Source: Pseudodesulfovibrio hydrargyri (GTDB lineage: Bacteria; Desulfobacterota; Desulfovibrionia; Desulfovibrionales; Desulfovibrionaceae). From it: 64,000 nucleotides of DNA. The notes under the pieces are model-generated. The model did no database searches, was not told where the DNA came from, and worked only from the letters and a program-made list of their open reading frames with translations. Position 1 is the first letter of the stretch; each line of letters opens with the position of its first letter. The translations under genes were made by a program, and so were the position numbers. The stretch lies in contig NZ_LKAQ01000004.1 in NCBI RefSeq assembly GCF_001874525.1, positions 2,570,730 through 2,634,729 on the forward strand, read 5' to 3'. Below are positions 46,814 through 57,970 of the stretch, piece by piece.

Positions 46814-48256
46814 ATGCGGCATGCTTTCAACGACATACGGCCCTCCCTGTGGCGGGCGTTCCGGCTTTTGCTGGCCGTGGCCTGCCTGGCCGCGCTGCTG
46901 TCGTGCGTCAAGTCCGGGCCGCTCTTCGGGTCCAAGGCGGCCGCGCCGGTCGAACGGGAGACCGCCGCCCAAAAACCGGCTGGCGGAGAAACCGCCGTCG
47001 AGGCCCCCGAAGCCGGGAGCACCGAGGGTGCCGAGATCGCGGAAGAGGACGCCGACGCCGTGGCCGCGCTGTCCGTCGGCGAGAATTGCCTGTACCGTGA
47101 CGGAGCGGTGCGCCGACTGACCCTGCGGCCCGTGCGCGAGCCTCTGTCCATCCCGGCCTGCGACATGTTCTTCCCCCTGTCCAACGTGGAGGGAGCGCAG
47201 AACATGGCCCGGCTGGACATCAGGAGCCAGGGGCTCGACACTTGGCGCGCCCTGGAAGGACCGGTCCAGCGCAGCCTGGAATACGCCCTGAACATGCCGG
47301 CCAACGAGCCCGCCCTGGCCCGGCCCGGCATGTCCCTGACCTGGGGCCAGGTGGTCCGCTCCCTGGAGGAATTTCTTGACCTGCTGCCGCACCTGGACGC
47401 GGACCCGGACCTGCTGGCCCAGCGCTTCGTCTGGTACGGCATGCGCCAGAAGCCGCTCATGACCGGCTACTACACCCCGGAGATCGAGGCCAGCCTGACC
47501 CGGCGGCCCGGCTACGAATACCCCATCTACGGCGTGCCCGAGGACCTGCGCTACGGCCCGGTGCGCGGCCGCTACCGGTTCTACCGCGTGGACAAGGGGC
47601 GGGTGCTGTCGTACTACAGGCGCGGCGACGTGGACCTGCGCAAGGTCCTGTCCGGCCGGGGGCTCGAGATCGCCTGGGCCAAGGACCCGGTGGACGTCTT
47701 CTACATGCAGGTGGAAGGGTGCGGGCGGCTGCGGCTGCCCGACGGGACCACCCGCAACGTGCTCTACGGGGCCAAGAACGGCCACGGCTTCCGCTCCCTG
47801 GGCCGCATCCTCCACGCCAAGGGGCTGCTCCCGGACGGGCACCTGGCCAAGGAGGACGTGAAACGGTATTTCGACAAGCATCCCGAACGGATGTTCGAGC
47901 TCATGGCCGAGAACCGGAGCTACGTGTTCTTCCGCCTGGAGGACTCGCCGCCCGAGGGGACCATCGGAAAGCCGTTGACGCCGATGGTTTCACTGGCTAC
48001 AGACCGGAAGCTCCTGCCGCTCGGCAGTCTGTTGGCCTTCGAGGCCGAAATTCCCGAGGCCCGGGACGGCCGCCCCGCGGGCAAGCGCAAGGTGTCGGGC
48101 ATCGGCCTGGCCCAGGATACGGGCACGGCCATCCAAGGCCCCCATGTCGATTACTACATAGGCGAGGGCAACGCGGTGGCGCCCATTGCCAGCAACATCA
48201 AGACCGAAGCCACCGTATACCTCCTCATAAGCAAAGAAGCACTGATCAATGGCTGA
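46814..48256 (+). CDS. mltA: Membrane-bound lytic murein transglycosylase A
   Basis: Cuts the glycan strand of peptidoglycan with 1,6-anhydro formation. The 480-residue protein starts with a lipoprotein signal (LAVACLAALLSC, lipid-modified Cys near residue 31), then a spacer and the MltA domain (GYYTPEIEASLTRRPGYEYPIYGVPEDL, and DPVDVFYMQVEGCGRLRLPDG), and a 3D domain ending GIGLAQDTGTAIQGPHVDYYIGEG with the catalytic aspartate region. ATG 46814 is preferred over 46781. It overlaps the DUF4254 gene by 8 bp. Confidence 0.93.
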   Translation: MRHAFNDIRPSLWRAFRLLLAVACLAALLSCVKSGPLFGSKAAAPVERETAAQKPAGGETAVEAPEAGSTEGAEIAEEDADAVAALSVGENCLYRDGAVRRLTLRPVREPLSIPACDMFFPLSNVEGAQNMARLDIRSQGLDTWRALEGPVQRSLEYALNMPANEPALARPGMSLTWGQVVRSLEEFLDLLPHLDADPDLLAQRFVWYGMRQKPLMTGYYTPEIEASLTRRPGYEYPIYGVPEDLRYGPVRGRYRFYRVDKGRVLSYYRRGDVDLRKVLSGRGLEIAWAKDPVDVFYMQVEGCGRLRLPDGTTRNVLYGAKNGHGFRSLGRILHAKGLLPDGHLAKEDVKRYFDKHPERMFELMAENRSYVFFRLEDSPPEGTIGKPLTPMVSLATDRKLLPLGSLLAFEAEIPEARDGRPAGKRKVSGIGLAQDTGTAIQGPHVDYYIGEGNAVAPIASNIKTEATVYLLISKEALING

Positions 48257-48893
48257 CATCACACACGATTCCATCAAGAATACCATTCGGGACGCCGTGG
48301 CCCACCAGATTCGGTCCGTCATGGACTGGCATTTCGGCGAGCCCGTGTACGAAGGCAATCCCGCCGACGATCTGGCCGGGCTCGAGGGATTGCGAGAACT
48401 GGTGGCCCGCCAGCACTGGGCCAACTTCCAGCTCTGGCACGTCGAGGACCGCGCCCGGCGCAAGGACGTGGACGCCCGCGTCATCGCGGACTGCAAGTAC
48501 GCCATCGACAAGCTCAACCAGAAGCGCAACGACCTCATCGAACGGGTGGACGAATGTCTCATCTCGGCCATGGAGCCGCTCCTGCCCATTGATGCCCAGG
48601 AGCGGTACAACACCGAGACCGTGGGCGCGGCCCTGGATCGGCTGTCCATCCAGGCGCTCAAGATTTATCACATGAAAGAGCAGTGTTCGCGCAAGGATGT
48701 GGATGAAGAGCACATCCAACAGTGCGACAACAAGGTCGGCGTGCTCAAGCGACAGCACAATGATCTGGAACGGGCCATTCTGGAATTGGTCGACGAATAT
48801 TTCGCCGGGACCAAGAAGCCCAAGGTCTATTTCCAGTTCAAGATGTACAACGACCCCAAGCTCAACCCGGAACTCTACGGAAACAAGAAATAG
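48249..48893 (+). CDS. DUF4254 protein
   Basis: A 214-residue helical protein of the DUF4254 family: [55 protein letters not shown]. No catalytic motif is evident. Homologues often sit near lipopolysaccharide or cell-wall genes. Here it overlaps mltA and is followed by gatB after 10 bp. Function unassigned. Confidence 0.75.
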   Translation: MADITHDSIKNTIRDAVAHQIRSVMDWHFGEPVYEGNPADDLAGLEGLRELVARQHWANFQLWHVEDRARRKDVDARVIADCKYAIDKLNQKRNDLIERVDECLISAMEPLLPIDAQERYNTETVGAALDRLSIQALKIYHMKEQCSRKDVDEEHIQQCDNKVGVLKRQHNDLERAILELVDEYFAGTKKPKVYFQFKMYNDPKLNPELYGNKK

Positions 48894-48903
48894 GGGAGCT
48901 CCC

Positions 48904-50337
<1,434 letters not shown>

Positions 50338-50342
50338 GGAAG

Positions 50343-50397
50343 ACCGGGGGAAAACTTTTGAGAAAGTTTTCCCCCGGCCCCCCTTTCAAAACTTTTT
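50343..50397 (+). repeat. Hairpin repeat, related copy D (plus orientation)
   Basis: A shorter relative of repeats A-C: the stem CCGGGGGAAAACTTT / AAAGTTTTCCCCCGG with a 4-nt loop, then CCCCCTTTCAAAACTTTTT. It begins 6 bp after the gatB stop. The layout (hairpin followed by a pyrimidine tail ending in AAACTTTTT) is the same as in copies A and C, though the bases differ. The CCTCCGGC edge is missing. Confidence 0.7.
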
Positions 50398-50555
50398 GTC
50401 GCCACGCCGCCAGGGAGTTTATAGGGGAAAGTCCATTCCTCAAGGCGGCGTGGGGGTGCGTTTCCGTACTCTATTTCTATGGACGGAGAGTGGTGCCCGC
50501 ACCATTCGGCGCATACGAAGAATCTCGTTGACCTCGATAGCATCTGCGCCGCGAT

Positions 50556-50622
50556 AAAAAGTTTTGAAGGGGAGTCCAGAGGGGAAACTTTTCCAAAAAT
50601 TTCCCCTCTGGCCGCCGGAGGC
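50556..50622 (-). repeat. Hairpin repeat, related copy E (minus orientation)
   Basis: An inverted relative of copy D: AAAAAGTTTTGAAGGGG, then the stem CCAGAGGGGAAACTTTT / AAAATTTCCCCTCTGG (imperfect), ending GCCGCCGGAGGC. GGAGG at 50617-50621 lies exactly 9 nt before the mtnA ATG (50631), the same spacing as copy B to its gene. It therefore provides the mtnA ribosome-binding site. Confidence 0.75.
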
Positions 50623-50630
50623 AACCAAAG

Positions 50631-51668
50631 ATGACCGAACACATTCAGTATTCTCCCGAGAAAGACGCCCTGATCCTGCTTGACCAGCGTTACCTGCCAA
50701 ACCGGGAGGACTGGTTCGAGTGCAGGACCACGGACGACATCTGCTACGCCTTGGTGGTCATGGTCGTGCGCGGCGCGCCGGCCATCGGCGTGACCGCGGC
50801 CTACGGCTGCTATCTGGCCGGGCGCGAGGTGCAGGGGATGGACGGCGACTGGAAGGCGAACCTGTCGGCCAAGCTGGACCAGATCCACGACGCCCGGCCC
50901 ACGGCGGTGAACCTGCGCTGGGCCGTGCGCGATATGCGCCGCGTCTGGGACGAGGCGGGTGACGTCTCCCTGGAAGGACTGCTGGGCATCTGGCTCGAGC
51001 GGGCCAAGGATATCCACGCGGGCGACATCGAGATGTGCGAGCTGATCGGCAAGTTCGGCGGCGAACTCATCGACGACGGGGACACCGTGATGACCCACTG
51101 CAACGCGGGCGCGCTGGCCACGGCCGGGTACGGCACGGCGCTGGGCGTGATCCGGGGGGCCATCGACCAGGGCAAGAAGGTCTCGGTCATCGCCAACGAG
51201 ACCCGGCCTTTCCTTCAGGGCGCGCGGCTGACCGCGTACGAGCTGCACAAGGACGGCATCCCGGTCAAGGTGGCCTGCGACAACGCCTGCGCCCTGCTCA
51301 TGAAGCGCGGCCTGGTGGATAAAGTCGTGGTCGGCGCGGACCGGATCACGGCCAACGGCGACGTGGTCAACAAGATCGGCACCTTCGGGGTGGCCATCAT
51401 CGCGAAACGGTTCAACATCCCGTTCTATGTGGCCGCGCCGGTGTACACCATCGACCCGGAGACGCCGACCGGGGACGACGTGCCCATCGAGGACCGCGAC
51501 CCGCGCGAGGTGACGCACATCGGCGACCACCGCATCCCGCCCGAGGGGGTGGAGGTCTACAACCTGGCCTTCGATCCCACGCCCAACGAGCTCATCGCGG
51601 GCATCATCACTGAAAAGGGCGTGTTGTACCCGCCCTATGACCTTGCCATCAAGAAATTGTTCATGTAA
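50631..51668 (+). CDS. mtnA: S-methyl-5-thioribose-1-phosphate isomerase
   Basis: Isomerises methylthioribose-1-phosphate to methylthioribulose-1-phosphate in the methionine salvage or methylthioadenosine-disposal pathway. The 345-residue protein has [30 protein letters not shown], the catalytic cysteine segment [19 protein letters not shown] and the aspartate segment [19 protein letters not shown]. Shine-Dalgarno GGAGG comes from repeat E. No other mtn gene is adjacent. Confidence 0.96.
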   Translation: MTEHIQYSPEKDALILLDQRYLPNREDWFECRTTDDICYALVVMVVRGAPAIGVTAAYGCYLAGREVQGMDGDWKANLSAKLDQIHDARPTAVNLRWAVRDMRRVWDEAGDVSLEGLLGIWLERAKDIHAGDIEMCELIGKFGGELIDDGDTVMTHCNAGALATAGYGTALGVIRGAIDQGKKVSVIANETRPFLQGARLTAYELHKDGIPVKVACDNACALLMKRGLVDKVVVGADRITANGDVVNKIGTFGVAIIAKRFNIPFYVAAPVYTIDPETPTGDDVPIEDRDPREVTHIGDHRIPPEGVEVYNLAFDPTPNELIAGIITEKGVLYPPYDLAIKKLFM

Positions 51669-51693
51669 TGCTCTTCTCAAGGTATGGTAACAA

Positions 51694-51726
51694 TGGGGCG
51701 AAACCGCGCTGCGGTTTTGTCCCATT
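51694..51726. terminator. Terminator after mtnA
   Basis: The interrupted palindrome GGGGCGAAACCGCG / TGCGGTTTTGTCCC (imperfect stem around GC) is followed by ATTTTGTGTTTT. It ends mtnA transcripts before the chemoreceptor promoter. Confidence 0.6.
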
Positions 51727-51750
51727 TTGTGTTTTGGGAATATATTGTTC

Positions 51751-51778
51751 TAATAGACAATTTTCTCCCGACCGGTAA
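51751..51778 (+). promoter_or_regulatory. Possible sigma-28 promoter of the chemoreceptor gene
   Basis: TAAT (51751-51754) lies 16 bp before ACCGGTAA (51771-51778), which matches six of eight bases of the -10 GCCGATAA; the spacer is one longer than the optimal 15. Chemoreceptor genes are often FliA-dependent. Moderate to weak candidate. Confidence 0.4.
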
Positions 51779-51819
51779 TAAACAGGGGCACAATACAGAC
51801 CGTCAAGGATGGGTTCAGC

Positions 51820-54141
51820 ATGAAGATGAAAAGCGTCAATACCGCCATTGCTCTGTTGATCGCCGCCAGCATGGCCATATCGGTCCTGGCCGCCGTAACC
51901 TGGGTCAACCATGATACTCGGCAGACCGTCTTCAACGAGGGCAAGGAGTCCATGAACAACATGGTCGCCCAGACCATGACCGCATTGGACAACTACATCG
52001 TCCAGACCGACGAGATGGCGCATATGCTCGCCTCGCAACAGGCCGTGGCCGACGCTCTGGCCGGGCGGGACGCCCTGCCCGCGTCCGGGCTGTTCAAGGA
52101 TTTCATGGCCACTTCCAGCGGCTACTGGGCGGCCTTCGTCTTTGACCGCAACGGCCAGGTGGTGGCCGGGTACAATGCCAAGGGGCAGGACATGACCGGG
52201 GCGGACCGCAGCTCGCGCGGGTATGTCAAGGCCGTCCTGTCCGGCAAGTCGGACCATTTTCTGTCCAACGACATCCTCATATCCAAGAGCGGCGGCGGGA
52301 TTCTCATCTTCGCCGCTGCCAGCGTGGTCCGCGACCACACGGGCGAGATCATCGGCGGGGTGGGCCTGTTTCCCAAGTGGGAGCATTTCACCTCCAAGTT
52401 CGTCGACCCCTTCCGCGTGGCGGGCAGCGGATACGCCTACATGCTCGACCACAAGGGACGGATGATCGCCCACGCGGTGAACAAGGACCTGTACCTCAAG
52501 GACGTGTCGGACCTGGAGTTCGTCAAGATCGCCCTGAGCGCAAAGACGGGTGAGGCCACCTATACGTGGGAGGGCCGCGAAAAGTATATGGTCTTCAATA
52601 CCGCGCCCACGACCGGCTGGAAGGTGGTCATGAGCGCCTACGAGGACGACCTGGCCGCTGCGGCGCACAACCAGCGCGACAAGCTGGCAGCCGGCGGCGC
52701 GGCCCTGGGCGTCCTGCTGGTGACCGTGCTGATATTCGCCATGCGCCGGACCATCATCAATCCTGTGAAGAACATCCTGGAATACGCTTCCGAGGTGGCC
52801 GGAGGGAACCTGCAGGCCCGCCTGGAGGGCCGATACCGGTTCGAACTCCAGTCCCTGGCCGGGCAGATCGAAGTCATGGTCCGGGAACTCAAGAACAAGC
52901 TTGGCTTTTCCCAGGGCGTGCTCAACGGGCTCTCCCTGCCGTGCAGCATCCTCGGGCCGGACCACAAGCTGATCTGGGTCAACAAGCAGATGATGGAGAT
53001 GGTCGGCCGTACCGGTTCGCCCGAGGACTATATTGGGGTCTCCGGCGGCTCCTTCTTTTACGACGATGAGAGCGACGACAGAGAGGTCTTGTCCGACCAG
53101 GCCATCCGCGAACAGCGGCGGAAAGAGGCCGAGATCGAATACGCCAGGGTCGGCGAATCCAAGAATGTGCATGTGGTGACCACACCGTTTTACGACATGG
53201 ACGGCGAGCTGCTCGGTGCCCTGGGCATCTGGATCGACATCACGGAGATCCGTGCCCAGCAGAAGCAGATCGAGGAGCAGAACGGGCGGATTTCCCAGGC
53301 CGCGGCCGAAGCCGAGGAGGTCTCCCAGCGGCTGTCCAGCGCCGCCGAGGAGTTGTCCGCCCAGATCGAACAGGCCAAGAATGGCTCCGACACCCAGCGG
53401 AGCCGGGCGCAGGAAACCGCCACCGCCATGGAGCAGATGAACAGCACGGTGCTGGAGGTGGCGCAAAACGCCAGCTCCGCCGCCGAGGAGGCGGACACCG
53501 CCAAGCAGAACGCCCAGGATGGCGAGGACATCGTCCGGCGAATGATCGAGGCGGTGGGAGGGGTCCAGGCCCAGGCCGACAACCTCAAGACCTCCATGGA
53601 GGAACTGGGCAAGCAGGCGGCGGACATCGGCCAGGTTCTCGAGGTGATCACCGACATCGCTGACCAGACCAACCTCCTGGCCCTGAACGCGGCCATCGAG
53701 GCGGCCCGCGCGGGCGAGGCCGGGCGCGGCTTCGCGGTGGTGGCCGACGAGGTCCGCAAGCTGGCGGAAAAGACCATGACCGCCACCAGCGAGGTCGGCA
53801 ACGCCATCTCCAAGATCCAGGCCATGACCCGGGACAACGTGGCCGCCACCGAAAAGGCGGTCTTCTCGGTCTCGCAGAGCACGGAGCTGGCCAACGATTC
53901 CGGGCGGGCCCTGGCGGAGATCGTCGGCCGTGTCGAGGTGGCCGCGGATCAGGTTCGCGCCATCGCCACCGCCGCCGACGAGCAGTCCGCCACAAGCGAG
54001 GAGATCAACCGGGCCACGGACGAGATCAACCAGATCGCGATCGAGGCCTCCCAGGTCATGGATCAGGCCTCCAACGCGGTCCTTGAGGTGGCGACCATGG
54101 CCTCCCGGCTGAATGGCATCATCGAATCCATGGGCGGGTAG
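51820..54141 (+). CDS. Methyl-accepting chemotaxis protein with Cache and PAS sensor domains
   Basis: A 773-residue transmembrane chemoreceptor. TM1 (about 9-30), a periplasmic Cache-like sensor (about 35-285: DYFLS-like sensing region with [21 protein letters not shown]), TM2 (about 290-312), HAMP (about 313-362), a cytoplasmic PAS domain (about 363-490) and an MCP signalling domain with the hairpin tip [35 protein letters not shown] near residue 617. The ligand cannot be predicted. It is monocistronic, behind the possible sigma-28 promoter. Confidence 0.93.
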   Translation: MKMKSVNTAIALLIAASMAISVLAAVTWVNHDTRQTVFNEGKESMNNMVAQTMTALDNYIVQTDEMAHMLASQQAVADALAGRDALPASGLFKDFMATSSGYWAAFVFDRNGQVVAGYNAKGQDMTGADRSSRGYVKAVLSGKSDHFLSNDILISKSGGGILIFAAASVVRDHTGEIIGGVGLFPKWEHFTSKFVDPFRVAGSGYAYMLDHKGRMIAHAVNKDLYLKDVSDLEFVKIALSAKTGEATYTWEGREKYMVFNTAPTTGWKVVMSAYEDDLAAAAHNQRDKLAAGGAALGVLLVTVLIFAMRRTIINPVKNILEYASEVAGGNLQARLEGRYRFELQSLAGQIEVMVRELKNKLGFSQGVLNGLSLPCSILGPDHKLIWVNKQMMEMVGRTGSPEDYIGVSGGSFFYDDESDDREVLSDQAIREQRRKEAEIEYARVGESKNVHVVTTPFYDMDGELLGALGIWIDITEIRAQQKQIEEQNGRISQAAAEAEEVSQRLSSAAEELSAQIEQAKNGSDTQRSRAQETATAMEQMNSTVLEVAQNASSAAEEADTAKQNAQDGEDIVRRMIEAVGGVQAQADNLKTSMEELGKQAADIGQVLEVITDIADQTNLLALNAAIEAARAGEAGRGFAVVADEVRKLAEKTMTATSEVGNAISKIQAMTRDNVAATEKAVFSVSQSTELANDSGRALAEIVGRVEVAADQVRAIATAADEQSATSEEINRATDEINQIAIEASQVMDQASNAVLEVATMASRLNGIIESMGG

Positions 54142-54279
54142 TCCGCCGTCCTTTTAGGGAATGCCGGGATTAATGGACTCGACATTCAAATGAAGATAAG
54201 GTAACCCCCGCGCTTCCCGCCCTTGGAAAGCGCGGGGTTCACGCATTACCGCGCCATCAAACACCATCCGGAGCCGAAC

Positions 54280-55800
54280 ATGCTGCCGATCGTCGCCCTG
54301 GTGGGCCGCCCCAACGTGGGCAAATCCACCCTCTTCAACCGACTTCTGAGGAAGTCGCGGTCCATCACCCACGACCTGCCCGGGGTGACGCGCGACCGCA
54401 TCTACGGCGAGTGCATCATGGGCGAGACCCGGTTCGACCTCATCGACACCGGCGGCATGGTCCTGGAATCCGAGGCCACGCCCGAATTGTCCAAGGACTT
54501 CGAGGACGAGATATTCGAGCAGGCGCAGGAGGCCATCAATGAGGCCAACGCCATCCTCTTCGTGGTCGACGGCAAGGAGGGGCTGACCCCGCTGGACCAG
54601 CAGGCGGCCGAGTACGTGCGCCGCTCCGGCAAGCCGGTGATGATGCTGATCAACAAGGTGGACGGCAGCGAGTTCGAGGCCGAGATGACCGCCGAGTTCC
54701 ACTCCCTGGGCATCGAATTCCTGCCCGTGTCCGCGGCCCACGGCTACAACCTGCACGGGGTGCGCGACCGGGTCCGCAAGTTCGTCAAGGGGTTGGGGCT
54801 GCCCGAGGACACGGACGACGGGGTGGAAAAGGGGCTTCGGCTGACCATGCTCGGCCGTCCCAACGCGGGCAAGTCCTCGCTCATCAACGCGCTCATCGGC
54901 AAGGACCGGCTGATCGTTTCGGACGTGGCCGGGACCACCCGCGACTCCATCGACGTGACCTTTGAGAAGCAGGGCAAGCGGTACACCTTCGTGGACACGG
55001 CGGGCGTGCGCAAGCGGGCCAACATCCAGGACCATCTGGAGAAGATCAGCGTTATCCGGGCGCTCAAGAACTCCAAGCGGTCCGACGTGACCATCCTGAC
55101 CATCGACATCACCCTGGGCGCGGGACGGCAGGACAAGCGGCTGATCGAATTTCTGGCCAAGGAGAAGACCCCGTTCATTGTGGTCGTCAACAAGGCCGAC
55201 CTCATCCCCAGGAGCGAAACCAACCGCGCGCTCGAGGCGTTCAGGGAGGAGCTGCGCCTGATCCCGCACGTGCCCATCGTCATGACCAGCGCGGTCAAGG
55301 GGCTGGGCATCGGCAAGCTGCTGCCTCTGGCCGAGACCCTGCGCCGGGAGTGCGAAATACGGGTGGGCACCGGCGAGTTGAACCGGGCCATGCAGGCCGT
55401 GCTGGAGAAGCTGCAGCCCCCGGTGGTCAAGCGCAGGCGGCCCAAGTTCTACTACGTCACCCAGGCGGACGAGCCCATCCCGACCTTCGTCTTTTTCTGC
55501 AACGACCACACCATCGTCAAGACGTCCTACGTGCGCTACCTGGAGAACCAGTTCCGCAAGCTGCTCGGCATCAAGTCCGCGCCGGTGAACATCGTGTTCC
55601 GCTCCAGCCACGACAAGAAGGAGTGGGAAAAGGCGCGGGGCATCTCGTCGCTGGGCAAACGCGGCCCGGGCCGCGAGCGCATCGGCGGGGCCAAGACGCG
55701 CCGCCACGAGGAGAAGTACAAGGCGCTCAAGAGCAAGCGCCGCCGCGAGGAGCGCGAGAGCAAGGATGCCCAGGGCGGCAAGGGGAAAAAGGGTAAATAG
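54280..55800 (+). CDS. der: Ribosome biogenesis GTPase Der
   Basis: Tandem-GTPase involved in 50S assembly. From ATG 54280 it is 506 residues: first G domain (ALVGRPNVGKSTLFNRL, DTGGM, NKVDG), second G domain (MLGRPNAGKSSLINALI, DTAGVRKRAN, NKADLIP), a KH-like C-terminal domain and a very basic Lys/Arg-rich tail. The reading frame is open from 54223, but ATG 54280 with GGAG upstream gives the family N-terminus MLPIVALVGRP. Confidence 0.97.
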   Translation: MLPIVALVGRPNVGKSTLFNRLLRKSRSITHDLPGVTRDRIYGECIMGETRFDLIDTGGMVLESEATPELSKDFEDEIFEQAQEAINEANAILFVVDGKEGLTPLDQQAAEYVRRSGKPVMMLINKVDGSEFEAEMTAEFHSLGIEFLPVSAAHGYNLHGVRDRVRKFVKGLGLPEDTDDGVEKGLRLTMLGRPNAGKSSLINALIGKDRLIVSDVAGTTRDSIDVTFEKQGKRYTFVDTAGVRKRANIQDHLEKISVIRALKNSKRSDVTILTIDITLGAGRQDKRLIEFLAKEKTPFIVVVNKADLIPRSETNRALEAFREELRLIPHVPIVMTSAVKGLGIGKLLPLAETLRRECEIRVGTGELNRAMQAVLEKLQPPVVKRRRPKFYYVTQADEPIPTFVFFCNDHTIVKTSYVRYLENQFRKLLGIKSAPVNIVFRSSHDKKEWEKARGISSLGKRGPGRERIGGAKTRRHEEKYKALKSKRRREERESKDAQGGKGKKGK

Positions 55801-55887
55801 GGCTCATCTTTATTGACAATCCGCGCGGGAAAAGTGTAGACGGACTTTCCTCAATGCGAACCGCGTCTTTACGCGCGCAAAGAGTTT

Positions 55888-55981
55888 GGAGAAGTGGCCG
55901 AGCTGGCTGAAGGCGCACGCCTGCTAAGCGTGTTATGGGTGTAAAGCTCATACGAGGGTTCAAATCCCTCCTTCTCCGCCA
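55888..55981 (+). tRNA. tRNA-Ser (anticodon GCT)
   Basis: A 94-nt class II tRNA with long variable arm. Acceptor GGAGAAG / CTTCTCC, encoded CCA, anticodon loop CTGCTAA with anticodon GCT (reads AGC/AGU) and T-loop TTCAAAT. It stands after der and is followed by a terminator. Confidence 0.96.
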
Positions 55982-55989
55982 GACAGAAA

Positions 55990-56023
55990 GGGGTTACGTG
56001 ATATTCACGTAACCCCATTTTTT
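55990..56023 (+). terminator. Terminator of tRNA-Ser
   Basis: A perfect 11-bp stem (GGGGTTACGTG at 55990-56000 with CACGTAACCCC at 56006-56016), loop ATATT, followed by ATTTTTT. A strong intrinsic terminator 8 bp after the CCA end. Confidence 0.93.
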
Positions 56024-56124
56024 ATGCTCTGTGCGGGTTGTTCATTCCATTTGAGTGGGAAGGGCGCATGAGCGTTAAGCTTTTTCCGCCAAACATGATG
56101 GATAGACCATAAGAGGCAACAAAT

Positions 56125-56466
56125 ATGAATTACGACGTATTGTTCCATTTCGACCACGATCCCCAGGCCTTGGGTATCGCTTTCAGCAACATCAGGAATT
56201 ACCTGAACGCCTTTCCCGAGGACAGGCCCGCCGTGGTTCTGGTGGTCAACGGGCCGGGCGTGCGGTTGCTGGACCGCGACGGCGAGCACGCGGCGCAGAT
56301 CGGCGAAGTGCTCGCCCTCGGCGCGGTGGTCAAGGTCTGCAACAACGCCCTGACCCATTTCGGCATAGATCCCGAGCGGCTCTGCCCGGGCTGCGAGGTG
56401 GTCCCCGCCGGGGTGGTGGAGATCGTGGAGCTGCAGCGCAAGGGGTTCGCCTACGTGAAGCCCTAG
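56125..56466 (+). CDS. DsrE-family protein
   Basis: A 113-residue protein of the DsrE/DsrF-like fold (COG1416 group): MNYDVLFHFDHDPQALGIAFSNIRNYLNAF, VVNGPGVRLLD, and a conserved cysteine in VVKVCNNALTHFGI. Such proteins carry sulfur or act in sulfur relay in some organisms. This lone copy has no dsr or tus neighbours, so its role is uncertain. Confidence 0.8.
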   Translation: MNYDVLFHFDHDPQALGIAFSNIRNYLNAFPEDRPAVVLVVNGPGVRLLDRDGEHAAQIGEVLALGAVVKVCNNALTHFGIDPERLCPGCEVVPAGVVEIVELQRKGFAYVKP

Positions 56467-56506
56467 GGGCGTGGGCCTTCCATCAGGCGCGGGACCGGCG
56501 GGCGGG

Positions 56507-57667
56507 CTACATGCCCAGGCCGTTGGCGCTGAAGACCGGCGTTCCCTGGCGCAGGGTCAGGGCCGCGAAGGGCAGGGACGGGTCCGAGTCGTCCACGATG
56601 ATCATGTCGGCGCGCTTGCCGGGCTCGATCGCGCCCCGGTCGGCCAGCCCCGCGGCGCGGGCCGGACCTGCGGAGACCAGCCGCCATGCGTCCGGGAAGG
56701 GGCAGACCTTGTCGCGGGCCAGGGAGAAGGCGGCCTGGAGCAGGGAAGGGTAGAAGTAGTCCGAGGTCAGGGCGTCGCACAGGGCCATGCGGATGGCGTC
56801 GCGGGCCATGAGCCGGTTGATGTGGCTCTTGCCCCGCAATGCGTTGGGCGCGCCCAGGATGACCGCGCCGCCGAGTTCGCGGGCTCTGCGGGCCGTGGGC
56901 TCGTCCAGCGGGAATTCGCAGATGGCGCACCCCAGGCCGTCGTACCAGGACCGCGTGGCCGGGTCCGGGTCGTCGTGGGAGGCCATGGGGATGTTCCGTT
57001 CGGCGGCGGCCCGGGCCAGCTTGCGGATGCCCTCGGGCACGGCCGCCGCCCGTTCCCTGATCTCGGAGATCAGATGGATGAACGCCTCCCGGTTCAGGCC
57101 GGTGCGGTCCAGGTAGCCGGACATCTTGGAATAGCGGTCCAGGTTGGCGAACATGGCGTCGATGTGGTCGTTGAAGGCGAGCATGTCCACGGTCCCGTCG
57201 AGTATCCAGGCCTCGATCTCGTCCAGGGCCTGGAGGTTGTAGGTCTCGAAGCGCAGGTGCAGGCGGGTGTCGCAGCCGAGCCTGTCGCGCACGGTCTTGA
57301 AATCGGCCAGGAAAGCGTGGGCGGCCTCGCGGCTTCTGAGGCCCGGCTCCCAGGAGCAGGTCAGGCCGTGGAAGGCGGTGGTGATGCCGTTGGCCGTCAT
57401 GGTCCGGTCCGTGTCCAGCAGCCCCAGGGCGCGGCTGAAGGAGACGCCCGCGCGCGGCATGATGTGCCGCTCGAAGCCGTCGCCGTGCAGATCCACGATG
57501 CCGGGCAGGACGAGCTTGCCCCGCGCGTCGATGGATTTTCCGCCGTTCGTGCTCCCGTTCAGGGAATCCCCGACCTCCCGGATGACCCCCTCGGCCACGA
57601 TGATGTCCGTCTGCCGCACGTCCCCGTCCGGGAGCAGCACGCGTCCGTTTCGTATGCGCATATCCAT
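56507..57667 (-). CDS. phnM: Alpha-D-ribose 1-methylphosphonate 5-triphosphate diphosphatase
   Basis: Amidohydrolase-family enzyme of the C-P lyase pathway that removes pyrophosphate from ribose 1-methylphosphonate 5-triphosphate. From ATG 57667 (SD AAGGAAAG) it is 386 residues, near the usual ~380. It has VDLHGDGFERHIMPRAGVSF (metal motif), TAFHGLTCSWEPGLRS, MASHDDPDPAT and a C-terminal PGKRADMIIVDDSD. The rest of the C-P lyase core (phnGHIJKL) is not in the window. It is divergent from phnDCE. Confidence 0.92.
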   Translation of the reverse strand: MDMRIRNGRVLLPDGDVRQTDIIVAEGVIREVGDSLNGSTNGGKSIDARGKLVLPGIVDLHGDGFERHIMPRAGVSFSRALGLLDTDRTMTANGITTAFHGLTCSWEPGLRSREAAHAFLADFKTVRDRLGCDTRLHLRFETYNLQALDEIEAWILDGTVDMLAFNDHIDAMFANLDRYSKMSGYLDRTGLNREAFIHLISEIRERAAAVPEGIRKLARAAAERNIPMASHDDPDPATRSWYDGLGCAICEFPLDEPTARRARELGGAVILGAPNALRGKSHINRLMARDAIRMALCDALTSDYFYPSLLQAAFSLARDKVCPFPDAWRLVSAGPARAAGLADRGAIEPGKRADMIIVDDSDPSLPFAALTLRQGTPVFSANGLGM

Positions 57668-57970
57668 GTATCTTTCCTTGTTGTCCGCCTGGCTGCATGA
57701 AGGTTGCGCGGCCATCCGGTGACGGTCGCGCGGCGGCTTCGGCCCGGGCCGCCAGCCCGCCGAAATGGCGCGCCAGGTTCTTTCGATCGGAGGCCATGTT
57801 CGGCGAGGGGGGCGGGAAAAGTAAAGCAGTAGACAGGTCGCTGATCTGTCTAGGGGAAGTTCGTCTTTTGTACGTTCAACCGCAATCCGGGCGTAACGCA
57901 ACGGCCATACTCTGTGACCCAATCGATCGTCGGCAAGGGCCGGCGCAACCGGAAATCATGGAGAGAAGCA
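57668..57970. promoter_or_regulatory. phnM / phnD divergent control region
   Basis: A 303-bp gap, presumably holding both promoters. It contains a perfect interrupted palindrome TAGACAG-N9-CTGTCTA (57830-57836 and 57846-57852), a candidate operator for the GntR-family regulator PhnF (60479-61252). No Pho box was confirmed and no gene is supported. Confidence 0.5.

Larger units (their letters stand above)
50338..50630. other. gatB-mtnA intergenic region
   Basis: This 293-bp gap carries the inverted repeat pair D and E (50343-50397 and 50556-50622) with ~160 bp of unremarkable sequence between them. No gene is supported in it. Confidence 0.6.
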
